A stretch of DNA of 34,243 nt from an uncultured Aureimonas sp. (GTDB lineage Bacteria > Pseudomonadota > Alphaproteobacteria > Rhizobiales > Rhizobiaceae), in assembly GCF_913775355.1 (NCBI RefSeq), contig NZ_CAJYIU010000087.1, positions 1 to 34,243 of the forward strand. Direction: 5' to 3'. The position numbers were made by a program, and so were the translations under genes. The notes under the pieces are model-generated. The model saw nothing but the letters and a program-made list of their open reading frames with translations. It ran no database searches and was not told the DNA's origin. Shown here piece after piece: positions 1 through 7,739 of this stretch. Positions within the stretch are counted from its first letter, which is position 1; the number at the start of each line of letters is the position of its first letter.

Positions 1-718
1 CGCCCCAGGCGCCGGAGCCGGGGATCACGTCGAAGCCGCCCCGGCCGAAGGGGCGGTCCTGGAAGAAGGCGGCGGGGACGATCGGCGTCGACAGGGTGGC
101 GAGCGCCGTCGGCACCGTCTGGCGGCCGGAAAAGACGATCCGCACGGTGCGCTCGTCCTCGGCCGCGACCTCGCGCACCTCCAGAAGCTGGATCGCAAGA
201 CTCGGATGGCCCTCCCGCTTCAGTGTCTCGTAGGAGAACGCGACGTCGGCCGCCGTGACCGGCGCGCCGGTCGAGAAGCGCGCTTCGGGCCGCAGCTTGA
301 ACGTGAAGCGGTTGCCGTCGGCGGAGACCGAGACGCTTTCGGCGAGGAGGCCGTAGAGGCTGTCGGGCTCGTCGAGCGTCGAGAGCATCAGGCCCTCGTA
401 GAGCATTTCCATGCGCGGCGGGGCGTTGCCCTGCAGAACCAGCGTGTTGAACGTGTCGAACGTGTCGGGCGACTGGTTGAAGTACCAGGACGGCACGGTG
501 AAGGTGAACCGCCCGCCGTCGGGCGCCTCCGGGTTCGCGTAGTCGAAGCGCTGATAGCCGGCGGGATATTTCAGGTCGCCGAAGGCCGAGAGACCGTGGA
601 GCGGCGTGTCGGCCGGGTTGTCGGCGAAGGAGAGGCGCGGGAGGGCGACGCCCGCCGCCGCGCCGAGCGCCAGCTTGCCGAAATCGCGGCGGCTGATGCG
701 GATGAAGCTTTCGGTCAC
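1..718 (-). CDS. YejA-like peptide ABC transporter substrate-binding protein, Tat-type signal (partial, C-terminus outside window)
   Basis: This is the N-terminal 239 residues of a family 5 extracellular solute-binding protein (SBP_bac_5, microcin C/oligopeptide type), the periplasmic receptor of an ABC importer. The GTG start at 716-718 lies 10 bases after the stop of the upstream paralogue. The N-terminus reads MTESFIRISRRDFGKLALG. SRRDFGK fits the twin-arginine export motif and is followed by a short hydrophobic stretch and an Ala-containing cleavage region. Around residue 40 it has the YejA-like segment LKYPAGYQRFDYANPEAPDG, which also occurs in the neighbour in similar form. The gene runs off the left edge, so the permease and ATPase genes expected downstream (yejB, yejE, yejF) are not visible. 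Family assignment is firm; the actual substrate is inferred only. Confidence 0.88.
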   Translation of the reverse strand, partial: MTESFIRISRRDFGKLALGAAAGVALPRLSFADNPADTPLHGLSAFGDLKYPAGYQRFDYANPEAPDGGRFTFTVPSWYFNQSPDTFDTFNTLVLQGNAPPRMEMLYEGLMLSTLDEPDSLYGLLAESVSVSADGNRFTFKLRPEARFSTGAPVTAADVAFSYETLKREGHPSLAIQLLEVREVAAEDERTVRIVFSGRQTVPTALATLSTPIVPAAFFQDRPFGRGGFDVIPGSGAWG

Positions 719-728
719 GCGTGGCGCC

Positions 729-2714
729 TCACGGCCGCTGCGGCGGGATGGCGGGTGCCGTCGCCGGGTCGGGCGCGCCTGCCGCCGCCTGATCGGCCGG
801 CGTGTTCACCGCGACCTCGCCCTTCACCCACCACGAGAACGGGTCGATGCCGGCATAGGCCGGGCGCGTCGCGGGCATGCCGAACTTGTCCCACCACGCC
901 AGCCAGATCGACGGGTTGTGGTACTGGGGCACGACGTAGAAGTTCCACAGAAGCACGCGGTCGAGCGCGTGGGTGGCGGCGACGAGGCTGTCACGGTCGG
1001 GCGCGTAGATGATCTTCTCGATGATCGCGTCGACCGCCGGATTGCGGATGCCGGCCGCGTTGCGGCTGCCGGGCTGGCCGGCCGCCGCGCTCGACCAGAA
1101 GTCGCGCTGCTCGTTGCCGGGCGACAGCGACTGCGCCATCACGTCGGTGACGATGTCGTACTCGAAGTTGTTGGTCAGCGCCTGATACTGCGAGGCGTCG
1201 ACGATGCGGGTTGAGGTCTCGATGCCGAGCCGCTTCAGCTGGTTGGCGAAGGGATCGATGACGCGGCTCGACGAGGGGTCGGCCGCCAGGAACTCGATGC
1301 GGAACGGCTCGCCCTTGGCGTTCACGAGCTGCGAGCCCTGCCGCTTCCAGCCGGCCTGCGTCAGGAGTTCGAACGCCTGGCGGAGATACGTGCGCTCGGC
1401 CGCCGGGTCCGAATAGTCCGGCAGGGTGAAGGGCTTGGTGAAGACCTCGGGCGGGATCTCGCCGCGCAGCGGCTCGAGGATCTTCAGCTCCGCCTCGCTC
1501 GGCAGGCCCGACGAGGCGAGCTCGGTGCCCTGGAAATAGCTCGTGGTGCGCTTGTACTGGCCGTAAAACAGCGACCGGTTCATCTCCTCGAAATTGTAGG
1601 CGAGCGTCAGGGCCTGGCGCGTGCGCGGATCGGCGAACTTGTCGCGCCGCGTGTTCATCACGAAGCCCTGCATCGGCTCGCCGGTTTCGGAAGCGAACGC
1701 CTCCTTCTTCACGCGGCCGTCGCGGAAGGCGGGAAAGTCGTAGCCCTGCGCCCAGCGACCGGCGCTGTTCTCCGAGCGGTAGTCGGCGAAGCCGCCGCGC
1801 TTGAAGGCTTCCCAGCCCGCGCTCTGGTCGCGGAAATAGGTGTAGCGGATCTCGTCGTAATTGTAGCGGCCGACGCGCGGACCCTTGGACGCGGCCCAGT
1901 AGTCCGGCACCCGCTCCCAGGTGATCGTCGATCCCGGCTGGTAGGCCTTGACGCGATAGGGGCCGGAGCCGACGGGGATCTCCAGCGTCGGATTGTCGAT
2001 GTCGCGCTTGCGGCCCTGCGCGTCCGTGCTCTCCCAGAAGTGCATCGGCAGCACCACGAGATCGCCCATGATGTTGGGCAACTCGCGGTTGCCCGTCTGG
2101 TTGAAGCGGAACGTCACCTCGCGCTCGCCGGTGATCTCGGCGCCGGTCACGTTGTGGTAGTAGTTGGCATAGAGCGGCGACAGACGCGTCACGGTCTGGA
2201 ATGTCCAGACGACGTCCTCGGCGGTTATCGGCTGGCCGTCGTGGAACTTGGCCGCCGGATCGAGGCGGAAGGTCACGGACGAGAAGTCGGCGGGATAGCG
2301 CATCGCCTCGGCGATCAGCCCGTGGCTGACGCCCGGCTCGTCCAGCGCCTGATCCATCAGCGTGTCGTAGGCGATACCGCCGCCGAACGCGGCAAAACCG
2401 GCGGCCGGCGTGCCGCGCACCGGCAACGGATTGAAGCTGTCGAACGTGCCCGCCGCCTGGAGGTTGAGGCGGCCGCCTTTCGGCGCGTCCGGATTGACGA
2501 AGTCGTAGTGCCGGAAGTCGTCGCCGTATTTCGAGGGCCGGATCAGCGACGACCAGCTGCGCCATTCCCCCGCTTCTATCACGGCCGGTGCCGAGGCGCC
2601 GGCCGGGGCGGTATGGTCCTGCGCCATTGCGAACGGAATGCCGGAGACGGCCAGGAGAGCGGTCAGGGTCAGGGCGGACAAGGCGCGCGAGACTGGCGGC
2701 AAATCGATCTCCAT
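729..2714 (-). CDS. yejA: YejA-like peptide ABC transporter substrate-binding protein, Sec-type signal
   Basis: Periplasmic binding protein of about 661 residues from the SBP_bac_5 family, closest in type to YejA, the receptor for microcin C and oligopeptide uptake. The ATG at 2714 is preferred over upstream GTG codons because it places a hydrophobic Sec signal (ALTLTALLAVSGIPFAMAQ) near the N-terminus with cleavage after AMA. Recognisable pieces are the early YGDDFRHYDFVNPDAPKGG segment, a KFHDGQPITAEDVVWTF stretch typical of family 5 receptors, and a WTR-like C-terminal region with the YVVPQYHNPSIWLAWWDKFG segment common in YejA homologues. It precedes a second, Tat-type paralogue by 10 bases on the same strand, so the two are probably co-transcribed. 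No strong Shine-Dalgarno sequence is visible at this start. Substrate specificity is inferred. Confidence 0.9.
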   Translation of the reverse strand: MEIDLPPVSRALSALTLTALLAVSGIPFAMAQDHTAPAGASAPAVIEAGEWRSWSSLIRPSKYGDDFRHYDFVNPDAPKGGRLNLQAAGTFDSFNPLPVRGTPAAGFAAFGGGIAYDTLMDQALDEPGVSHGLIAEAMRYPADFSSVTFRLDPAAKFHDGQPITAEDVVWTFQTVTRLSPLYANYYHNVTGAEITGEREVTFRFNQTGNRELPNIMGDLVVLPMHFWESTDAQGRKRDIDNPTLEIPVGSGPYRVKAYQPGSTITWERVPDYWAASKGPRVGRYNYDEIRYTYFRDQSAGWEAFKRGGFADYRSENSAGRWAQGYDFPAFRDGRVKKEAFASETGEPMQGFVMNTRRDKFADPRTRQALTLAYNFEEMNRSLFYGQYKRTTSYFQGTELASSGLPSEAELKILEPLRGEIPPEVFTKPFTLPDYSDPAAERTYLRQAFELLTQAGWKRQGSQLVNAKGEPFRIEFLAADPSSSRVIDPFANQLKRLGIETSTRIVDASQYQALTNNFEYDIVTDVMAQSLSPGNEQRDFWSSAAAGQPGSRNAAGIRNPAVDAIIEKIIYAPDRDSLVAATHALDRVLLWNFYVVPQYHNPSIWLAWWDKFGMPATRPAYAGIDPFSWWVKGEVAVNTPADQAAAGAPDPATAPAIPPQRP

Positions 2715-2865
2715 CTGGCAGGGCCGGCGCGGCGCGCGCACCGGATGCCCGGACCCCGCCCGAGCTTTGTGGCCTTCCTCGGGCGAAAGGCCGTGGTGAC
2801 GAAAGTGTAAGCTTCGCCTCGCCCCTGTCCAGAGACGCGGCCGCGTTCGCCGGGCCCGGAACGAC

Positions 2866-2893
2866 GAAAGCCGGACCTTGCGGCCCGGCTTTC
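2866..2893 (-). terminator. Possible terminator hairpin after the cytochrome c gene
   Basis: A 9-bp perfect inverted repeat (GAAAGCCGG / CCGGCTTTC) with a 10-base loop lies just downstream of the minus-strand cytochrome c gene. The U tract is only three bases, so termination efficiency is uncertain. The remaining intergenic bases up to the yejA start show nothing else I recognise. Confidence 0.5.
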
Positions 2894-2919
2894 ACGAAGG
2901 GTTGCGGTCTCGGTCGGCC

Positions 2920-3912
2920 TTACTGGGCCGGTGCCGGCGCCGGAGCGGCATTCTCGGCCGGAGCGGGCGTCGCAGGTGCGGGCGCCGCCGGGGCCGGGGC
3001 TGCCGGCGCTGCGGGGGCCGGAGCCGCCGCGGGCGCAGCCGGTGCCGTGGCGGGAGGCGTCGAGGGCGCCGGGTTCTCCTGCGGGGCCTGCGTGCCGGGC
3101 TGCGAAGGCGCGGCTTGGCCGGGCTCGGTCGGCGGAACGGGCGCGCCGGCGGGTCGGTTCTCGGCGTTGGTGCCGGTGGCCGGAACCGTGCCGGACGCCG
3201 GTGCGGTCGGCGCGCCGCCGGTGGTCTGGTCGGTGGAGCCGGCGCCCTGGGGCTGCGTCACCGCGTCGTTCGGCAGAGCGTTGGCATTGGTCGTGGCGTT
3301 CGGCTGGGTCTCGGCGGGTGCTGCCGCCGCTTCGCCGCCGGCCGGCGCGCCGGCGTCCGGCGCGGGGGGCGCCGGCGGGTTGTCCGACAGCGTGCCGAGA
3401 TAGGCGAGGAGGTCGGCGCGCTCCTGATCCTTCGGGATGCCGGCGAAGCCCATCGCCGTGCCCTTGATGTACTGCTTGGGCCCATGCAGGAAGTGGTTCA
3501 GGTGATCCCAGTCCCAGACCACCGTCTTGCCCTGCGAGAACTCGGTAATGGCGGCCGAGTAGCTGAAGCCCTCGTGCGAGGCGATCGGACGGTTGACGAC
3601 GTCCCACAGATCGGGGCCGACCTTGTTGGGTCCGCCCTTTTCGCCGGAATGGCAGGCCTGGCAACGCTTGAAGATGGCGGCGCCCGCCTCGGCATTGGCG
3701 GTCTGCATCAGCTGGCCGACCGGCGTCACCTCGTTGGCGGCGGGTGCGGCCCCGCCACCACCGGCGGGGGCATCTGGCACGGCGATCGCGAAGCCGGGCT
3801 GTTCGGGCGCCTCGGCATGGAAGATGCCCTCGGCCAGAAGGCTGCCGCCGAACAGAACGAACACGGTGCCGAGCAGGGCACCGAAGATCTTGTTGGCCTC
3901 AAACGAATTCAT
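2920..3912 (-). CDS. Membrane-anchored c-type cytochrome with long Pro/Ala-rich C-terminal tail
   Basis: A 330-residue class I cytochrome c, probably an electron carrier tethered to the inner membrane facing the periplasm (CycM / cytochrome c-552 type). ATG 3912 is chosen because AGGGAG lies 12 bases upstream. Residues about 8-30 form an uncleaved hydrophobic anchor ([18 protein letters not shown]). The haem motif is C84-Q-A-C87-H88. KVGPDLW and M154 (KGTAMGF) are the usual class I core and likely sixth ligand. The cytochrome domain ends near residue 177. The last 153 residues are low complexity, dominated by Ala, Pro, Gly, Thr and Gln and ending in APxAP-type repeats. Family members are usually about 175-200 residues, so the tail nearly doubles the protein. 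It is transcribed divergently from kdsB-pheA, a neighbourhood I recall from other rhizobia. Confidence 0.9.
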   Translation of the reverse strand: MNSFEANKIFGALLGTVFVLFGGSLLAEGIFHAEAPEQPGFAIAVPDAPAGGGGAAPAANEVTPVGQLMQTANAEAGAAIFKRCQACHSGEKGGPNKVGPDLWDVVNRPIASHEGFSYSAAITEFSQGKTVVWDWDHLNHFLHGPKQYIKGTAMGFAGIPKDQERADLLAYLGTLSDNPPAPPAPDAGAPAGGEAAAAPAETQPNATTNANALPNDAVTQPQGAGSTDQTTGGAPTAPASGTVPATGTNAENRPAGAPVPPTEPGQAAPSQPGTQAPQENPAPSTPPATAPAAPAAAPAPAAPAAPAPAAPAPATPAPAENAAPAPAPAQ

Positions 3913-4043
3913 GATAAAGGGCGGCTCCCTCTGCAGCCGGCGCAAGGGGCCGACGACACGCGCTTTCGATCGTCCACGGGCAGAGCGCGATCCGCCGGTT
4001 CCCGGCGACCTGGCTCGAGCCCGTCAATTGGAAGCGTTCTGAC

Positions 4044-4057
4044 ATTCCGATCGGAAT
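4044..4057. promoter_or_regulatory. 14-bp perfect palindrome between the cytochrome c and kdsB-pheA genes
   Basis: ATTCCGATCGGAAT is a perfect palindrome, about 65 bases upstream of the kdsB-pheA start and about 130 upstream of the cytochrome c start. Its place in a divergent intergenic region and its dyad symmetry are what an operator for a dimeric regulator would look like. No regulator is identified, and the function is inference. Confidence 0.35.
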
Positions 4058-4122
4058 CGATCAAGCGCCCTCCTGTCACAGCTTCGCCTAAATTTCCTGC
4101 GGCCGCACCAGAGTCTTCACCC

Positions 4123-5721
4123 ATGTCCACCCTGATCCTGATCCCGTCCCGGCTGGCCTCGACACGCCTTCCGATGAAGCCGCTGGCCGACATCGGCGGA
4201 CGTCCGATGATCGTGCGCGTCGCCGAGCGGGCGCGCGAGGCGGCGATCGGGCGCATCGTGGTGGCGACCGACGACGCCGCGATTCGCGATGCGGTCACGG
4301 CTGCGGGGTTCGAGGCGGTGATGACCGGCGCCCACCACCAGTCCGGCTCCGACCGTATCTTCGAGGCGCTGGAGATCATCGATCCCGCAGGCGAGATCGA
4401 CACGATCATCAACCTCCAGGGTGACCTGCCGACGATCGAGCCGGAGACGATCCGCGCCGTGCTGCGCCCCTTCGCCGATCCCGCCTGTGAGATCGCGACC
4501 GTCGCGGTCGAGATCGAGAACCCGGCCGACCGCATGGACCCCAGCGTCGTCAAGCTGATCGGCACGCCGGTCGCCGAGAGCCGGCTCAACGCGCTCTACT
4601 TCACGCGTGCGACCGCGCCGACGGGGGACGGGCCGCTCTATCACCATGTCGGCATCTACGCCTATCGCCGCGCGGCGCTCGCCCGCTTCGTGGCGCTCCA
4701 GCCCTCGCCGCTGGAGATGCGCGAGAAGCTCGAGCAGCTGCGTGCGCTCGAGGCCGGCATGCGGATCGACGCCGAGATCGTCGACGCGGCGCCGCTCGGC
4801 GTCGACATGCCCCACCAGCTGGAGGAGGCCCGGCGCTTCTACGAGCCGGCGACGCGCTCAAACCGCATCTCGTTCCAGGGCGAGCCGGGTGCCAACTCCG
4901 ACACCGCCTGCCGGACGATGTATCCCGGCCTCGAGCCGCTGCCGTGCCCGACCTTCGAGGACGCGCTGGCGGCCGTCACGCGCGGCGAGGCGGACCTTGC
5001 GATGATCCCGATCGAGAACACGATCGCCGGCCGCGTCGCCGACATCCACCACCTCCTGCCGGTGTCGGGCCTGCAGATCGTCGGCGAGTTCTTCCTGCCG
5101 ATCCGCTTCCAGCTGATGGCCAAGCCCGGCACGGGCCTTGGCGACATCCGCGAGGTGCACAGCCACATCCACGCGCTCGGCCAGTGCCGCGGCATTTTGC
5201 GGCGCAACGGCTGGAAGCCGGTCATTTCGGGCGACACGGCGGGCGCGGCGCGCATCATCTCGCAGATGGCCGAGCGCGACGTCGCGGCGCTCGCGCCCCG
5301 GCTCGCCGCCGAGCTCTACGGCCTCGACATCCTCGCCGAGAACGTCGAGGACGCCGAGCACAACACGACGCGTTTCGTGGTCCTGTCGCGGCCCGGTCGC
5401 GGCGAGGCGCTCTGGGCGCCGCGGTCCGGCGAGATGGTGGTCACCACCTTCGTCTTCGAGGTGCGAAACCTGCCGGCCGCGCTCTACAAGGCGCTCGGGG
5501 GCTTTGCCACCAACGGCATCAACATGACGAAGCTCGAGAGCTACCAGCTGGAGGGCAAATTCGTGGCGACGCAGTTCTTCGCCGATATCGAGGGGCATCC
5601 GAACGACCCCGGCGTCGCGCGCGCGCTCGACGAGTTGCGCTTCTTCTCCAAGCGCGTCTCGATCATGGGCGTCTATCCCGCGTCTCCCGACCGCCCTACG
5701 CACCCCGGCGCCGCGGAGTAG
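4123..5721 (+). CDS. kdsB-pheA: Fused KdsB-PheA: CMP-KDO synthetase joined to prephenate dehydratase
   Basis: One uninterrupted 532-residue frame. Residues 1-241 are 3-deoxy-manno-octulosonate cytidylyltransferase, which activates KDO with CTP for lipopolysaccharide: [20 protein letters not shown] at the N-terminus, INLQGDLP, and the C-terminal [12 protein letters not shown]. Residues 247-532 are monofunctional-type prephenate dehydratase, which makes phenylpyruvate for phenylalanine: [14 protein letters not shown], the catalytic TRF at 416-418 (HNTTRFVV), then an ACT domain with [20 protein letters not shown] for Phe feedback. Each half is about full family length (248 and about 285 residues) and only about five residues (PATRS) link them. 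No ATG, GTG or TTG lies in frame between codon 229, inside KdsB's conserved end, and the PheA core. Separate adjacent genes are usual in rhizobia. A true fusion or a sequence error that removed a stop and start would both explain this. Confidence 0.88.
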   Translation: MSTLILIPSRLASTRLPMKPLADIGGRPMIVRVAERAREAAIGRIVVATDDAAIRDAVTAAGFEAVMTGAHHQSGSDRIFEALEIIDPAGEIDTIINLQGDLPTIEPETIRAVLRPFADPACEIATVAVEIENPADRMDPSVVKLIGTPVAESRLNALYFTRATAPTGDGPLYHHVGIYAYRRAALARFVALQPSPLEMREKLEQLRALEAGMRIDAEIVDAAPLGVDMPHQLEEARRFYEPATRSNRISFQGEPGANSDTACRTMYPGLEPLPCPTFEDALAAVTRGEADLAMIPIENTIAGRVADIHHLLPVSGLQIVGEFFLPIRFQLMAKPGTGLGDIREVHSHIHALGQCRGILRRNGWKPVISGDTAGAARIISQMAERDVAALAPRLAAELYGLDILAENVEDAEHNTTRFVVLSRPGRGEALWAPRSGEMVVTTFVFEVRNLPAALYKALGGFATNGINMTKLESYQLEGKFVATQFFADIEGHPNDPGVARALDELRFFSKRVSIMGVYPASPDRPTHPGAAE

Positions 5722-5733
5722 GGCGCCAACGAA

Positions 5734-5763
5734 AAAGGCCCCGCTAGAGCGGGGCCTTTTTCG
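5734..5763. terminator. Bidirectional rho-independent terminator between kdsB-pheA and the DUF1127 gene
   Basis: A GC stem GGCCCCGC / GCGGGGCC with a TAGA loop is flanked by AAAAA on the left and TTTTT on the right, so it can end transcription in both directions. It lies between two convergent gene ends (5721 and 5784). Confidence 0.93.
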
Positions 5764-5783
5764 TATTCGGCTTGGTGCGTGGT

Positions 5784-5930
5784 TCAGCGACCGATGCGAA
5801 CCATGCGCTCGATGTCGCCACGCAACACGCCGATGTCGCTCAGCATGCGGTCGTCCATGCTGTTGAGTTCGATGACGGTGCGGCGGTGCGAGCGGAAGGA
5901 CTGGAAGCGCTTGGCGATGGAGTTGAGCAT
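5784..5930 (-). CDS. Small DUF1127 (YjiS-like) protein, 48 aa
   Basis: A 48-residue basic protein with nine Arg and one Lys. It has the DUF1127 pattern: an N-terminal basic helix (MLNSIAKRFQSFRSHRRTV), then ELNSMDDRMLSDIGVLRGDI, where the 'L..L.D..L.DIG..R.DI' spacing is the family signature. GAGG lies about six bases before the ATG. DUF1127 proteins are common in alphaproteobacteria. In Agrobacterium they have been linked to phosphate and carbon metabolism, and a Rhodobacter member (CcaF1) binds RNA. The gene is downstream of nudC on the same strand, separated by about 140 bases, so it may have its own promoter. It ends at a strong terminator. Partner RNA or protein is unknown. Confidence 0.9.
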   Translation of the reverse strand: MLNSIAKRFQSFRSHRRTVIELNSMDDRMLSDIGVLRGDIERMVRIGR

Positions 5931-6005
5931 GGGAGCCTCGGAGAGCAACAGAATTCGTTGACCCCGATATACACTCCGCGGCTGCCTAAAAGGAGAGCAG
6001 GTTTA

Positions 6006-6029
6006 GCACGCCTGTTGTGCAGCGCGTGC
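6006..6029. repeat. Imperfect inverted repeat upstream of the DUF1127 gene
   Basis: GCACGC and GCGTGC arms, 12 bases apart, lie about 75-100 bases upstream of the DUF1127 start, between it and the end of nudC. It could be an operator or a weak RNA hairpin. No convincing -35/-10 pair was identified nearby. Confidence 0.25.
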
Positions 6030-6073
6030 ATAACTCAGCCAATTTGTCGTTCATGAAATCTTAATGCCTCCGT

Positions 6074-6994
6074 TCAAGGCAGCTCTTTGCCGCTTGCGAA
6101 GGCAGCCAGGAGGTGGTGGGCGATCGCAAAGCGGGCAGGGGCGACGAGGCCGTCGGGATGTCGGTGTTCCAGCATCGCCTGCACCTCGGTCCGGTCGAAC
6201 CAGCGGCAGGCTTCGAGCTCGGCCGCATCGAAGGTGATCGGCGCCTGGAGGGCCTCCGCCATGCAGCCGATCATCAGCGATCCCGGGAACGGCCAGGGCT
6301 GCGAGGAGTGGTAGCGCACCGCGCCGACCACGAGGCCGGCCTCCTCCAGTGTCTCGCGGCGCACGGCATCCTCCAGCGTCTCGCCGGCCTCGATGAAGCC
6401 GGCGAGGCAGGACCACATGCCCGGCGCGAAATGCGGCTGCCGGCCCAGCACGCAGCGCCCTTCGCCGTCGTGCACGAGCATGATCGACACCGGGTCGGTG
6501 CGGGGGAAGACGACGTGGCCGCACGCTGTGCAGCGGCGCCGGAAACCGGCGGCCTCGCAAACCGCCGGCGCGCCGCAGCGCCCGCAGAAGCGGGCCGAGG
6601 CATGCCAGTTCAGAAGATGGGCGCCCTGCGCGAGTTCACCCTCGAGGGCGGGCGACAGAAGCTCGCGCATGCCGAGCGTGCGCAGATCCCACAGCGCGAT
6701 CCCCTCCGGCGGCTCGAAGTCGTCGATGCCGGCGACGAGCCGCGGCACGCCGGCATCGTCGTGGCCGAGAAGGATCTCGATCGGCGAGGGTCCGAGCAGC
6801 GCATGCGCCTCCGCGACGCGGAAAGCGGGATCGGGCGCGTCGCCCCCGCGGCACAGCCACTGGCCCCTGGAGGCCAGATAGACGCGCGCCTGCGGGTGGC
6901 CGAGCGCCTCCTCGAGCGAGGCGTCGGTGCGCAACTCGCCGTCGCGGCGCAGCGCGTTGGCGGCAAACCCGAGGCGGATGGGGGCGTCGGACAT
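6074..6994 (-). CDS. nudC: NAD+ / deNADding diphosphatase NudC (Nudix hydrolase)
   Basis: A 306-residue NudC, which hydrolyses NAD(H) to NMN and AMP and can remove NAD caps from RNA 5' ends in the cytoplasm. Visible features in order are a variable N-terminal domain, a four-Cys zinc ribbon (C137, C140, C155, C158), the Nudix box beginning GFIEAGETLEDAVRRETLEE (residues 199 onward), and the NudC hallmark SQPWPFPGS at 231-239, which separates NudC from other Nudix enzymes. Length is slightly above E. coli NudC (257 residues), as is usual in rhizobia. Its ATG overlaps the stop of the upstream HIT gene (ATGA), indicating translational coupling. Both are nucleotide-cleaving enzymes, which fits a shared housekeeping role. 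Confidence 0.96.
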   Translation of the reverse strand: MSDAPIRLGFAANALRRDGELRTDASLEEALGHPQARVYLASRGQWLCRGGDAPDPAFRVAEAHALLGPSPIEILLGHDDAGVPRLVAGIDDFEPPEGIALWDLRTLGMRELLSPALEGELAQGAHLLNWHASARFCGRCGAPAVCEAAGFRRRCTACGHVVFPRTDPVSIMLVHDGEGRCVLGRQPHFAPGMWSCLAGFIEAGETLEDAVRRETLEEAGLVVGAVRYHSSQPWPFPGSLMIGCMAEALQAPITFDAAELEACRWFDRTEVQAMLEHRHPDGLVAPARFAIAHHLLAAFASGKELP

Positions 6995-7413
6995 CAGCGG
7001 AGGCCTTCCTGGACGGAACGGATCAGCGCCTCGTCGGCGCCGGAGCCATAGGGGAGGGCGCTCTCGAAGCCCCAGACCGGCTTCGGCCAGTTCGGATCGC
7101 CGGACGAGCGCGCGACGACATGCAGATGGAACTGCCGCACCACGTTGCCGAGGGCACCGATGTTGATTTTCTCCGGGTGCTTTGCGCCCTGAAGAGCCTT
7201 GGCCGCCGCGTTCGCCTCGTCGAGAAGCTGCCGGCGGTCAGCGTCGTCCAGATCGAAGAGTTCGACGAGCCCCGCGCGCCGCGGCACGAGGATCAGCCAC
7301 GGCCAGCGGGCGTCGCGCATCAGGAGGAGCCGGCAGAGCGGGAGATCGCAGATCGGCCTCGTGTCGGCCTCCAGGCGGGAATCGAGCACGAAGGCGGATG
7401 GGTCGGCTTGCAT
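6994..7413 (-). CDS. HIT family nucleotide-binding/hydrolase protein
   Basis: A 139-residue histidine-triad protein. The C-terminal catalytic motif is QFHLHVVAR (H-x-H-x, with the third triad position degenerate), and the N-terminal half has the ILVPRRAGLVELFDLDD segment seen in short rhizobial HIT proteins. HIT proteins act on nucleoside phosphoramidates, dinucleotides or related adducts; the exact substrate cannot be told. GGAGAA lies about 11 bases before the ATG. Its stop overlaps the nudC start. The 5' end lies only about 26 bases from the divergent ffs RNA gene, so its own promoter must overlap ffs, and the apparent ffs promoter covers its start codon. Confidence 0.88.
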   Translation of the reverse strand: MQADPSAFVLDSRLEADTRPICDLPLCRLLLMRDARWPWLILVPRRAGLVELFDLDDADRRQLLDEANAAAKALQGAKHPEKINIGALGNVVRQFHLHVVARSSGDPNWPKPVWGFESALPYGSGADEALIRSVQEGLR

Positions 7414-7436
7414 TTCGATGCGTTCTCCACGATATG
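7408..7436 (+). promoter_or_regulatory. Probable ffs promoter overlapping the HIT gene start codon
   Basis: CTTGCAT (-35 core TTGCAT at 7408-7413) and GATATG (7431-7436) are 17 bases apart, close to the rhizobial housekeeping pattern CTTGAC-N17-CTATAT. Transcription would begin about 7440-7445, matching the 5' strand of the SRP RNA stem. The CAT of the -35 element is the complement of the HIT gene's ATG. Confidence 0.6.
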
Positions 7437-7439
7437 AAC

Positions 7440-7541
7440 GGTGGGAGGTTGGTGGTGGACGAGCCGCTCGCCAACCGGGTCAGGTCCGGAAGGAAGCAGC
7501 CCCAACGAATCCGGCACGGGTCATCGTGCCAGCCTCCCACC
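7440..7541 (+). ncRNA. ffs: Signal recognition particle RNA, 4.5S type
   Basis: This contains the universally conserved SRP domain IV loop (GGTCAGGTCCGGAAGGAAGC, from 7478). The two ends pair: GGTGGGAGGTT at 7440-7450 with GCCTCCCACC at 7532-7541, giving a hairpin of about 100 nt, the usual bacterial 4.5S size. It partners with Ffh to deliver membrane proteins to the translocon. It lies just upstream of dnaX, a common arrangement. The exact ends are estimated from the pairing. No T-rich tail is obvious after the 3' end. Confidence 0.95.
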
Positions 7542-7739
7542 CTTTCGTCCCGCACCCGATGGTCTCATGCGATTCGCCTGTCATAGGCGATGCGGCGTCC
7601 GGCTGCGAGGTGCCGAGCCCCGCTTCGGCACGCTGCGACATCGGTCCTCCGGCCTCGTGCGCCGATTGCATTCAGCGAAAAGCCGCGTAGGGTCGCGCCG
7701 GCGCGCCCGGTGGCCCGGATCGCCGCGCCCCGCATTCGA
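7542..7739 (+). other. Intergenic region between ffs and dnaX
   Basis: About 200 bases with no gene I can support. A small hairpin with CGCCT / AGGCG arms (around 7575-7590) is the only structure seen. The dnaX reading frame stays open upstream of its chosen start, back to about 7590, but the upstream translation has no family resemblance. The dnaX promoter is presumably here but was not recognised. Confidence 0.4.

Noticed and set aside
991-2895. 634-residue minus-strand frame over yejA
   Set aside because: Same strand but other frame than yejA; strongly Arg/Gly-rich and without domains. It is a frame-shadow.
2878-4122. Long N-terminal extension of the kdsB-pheA frame on the plus strand
   Set aside because: Antisense to the cytochrome c gene, Arg/Gly-rich, with no family resemblance; high GC keeps the frame open. 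The KdsB homology begins at ATG 4123.
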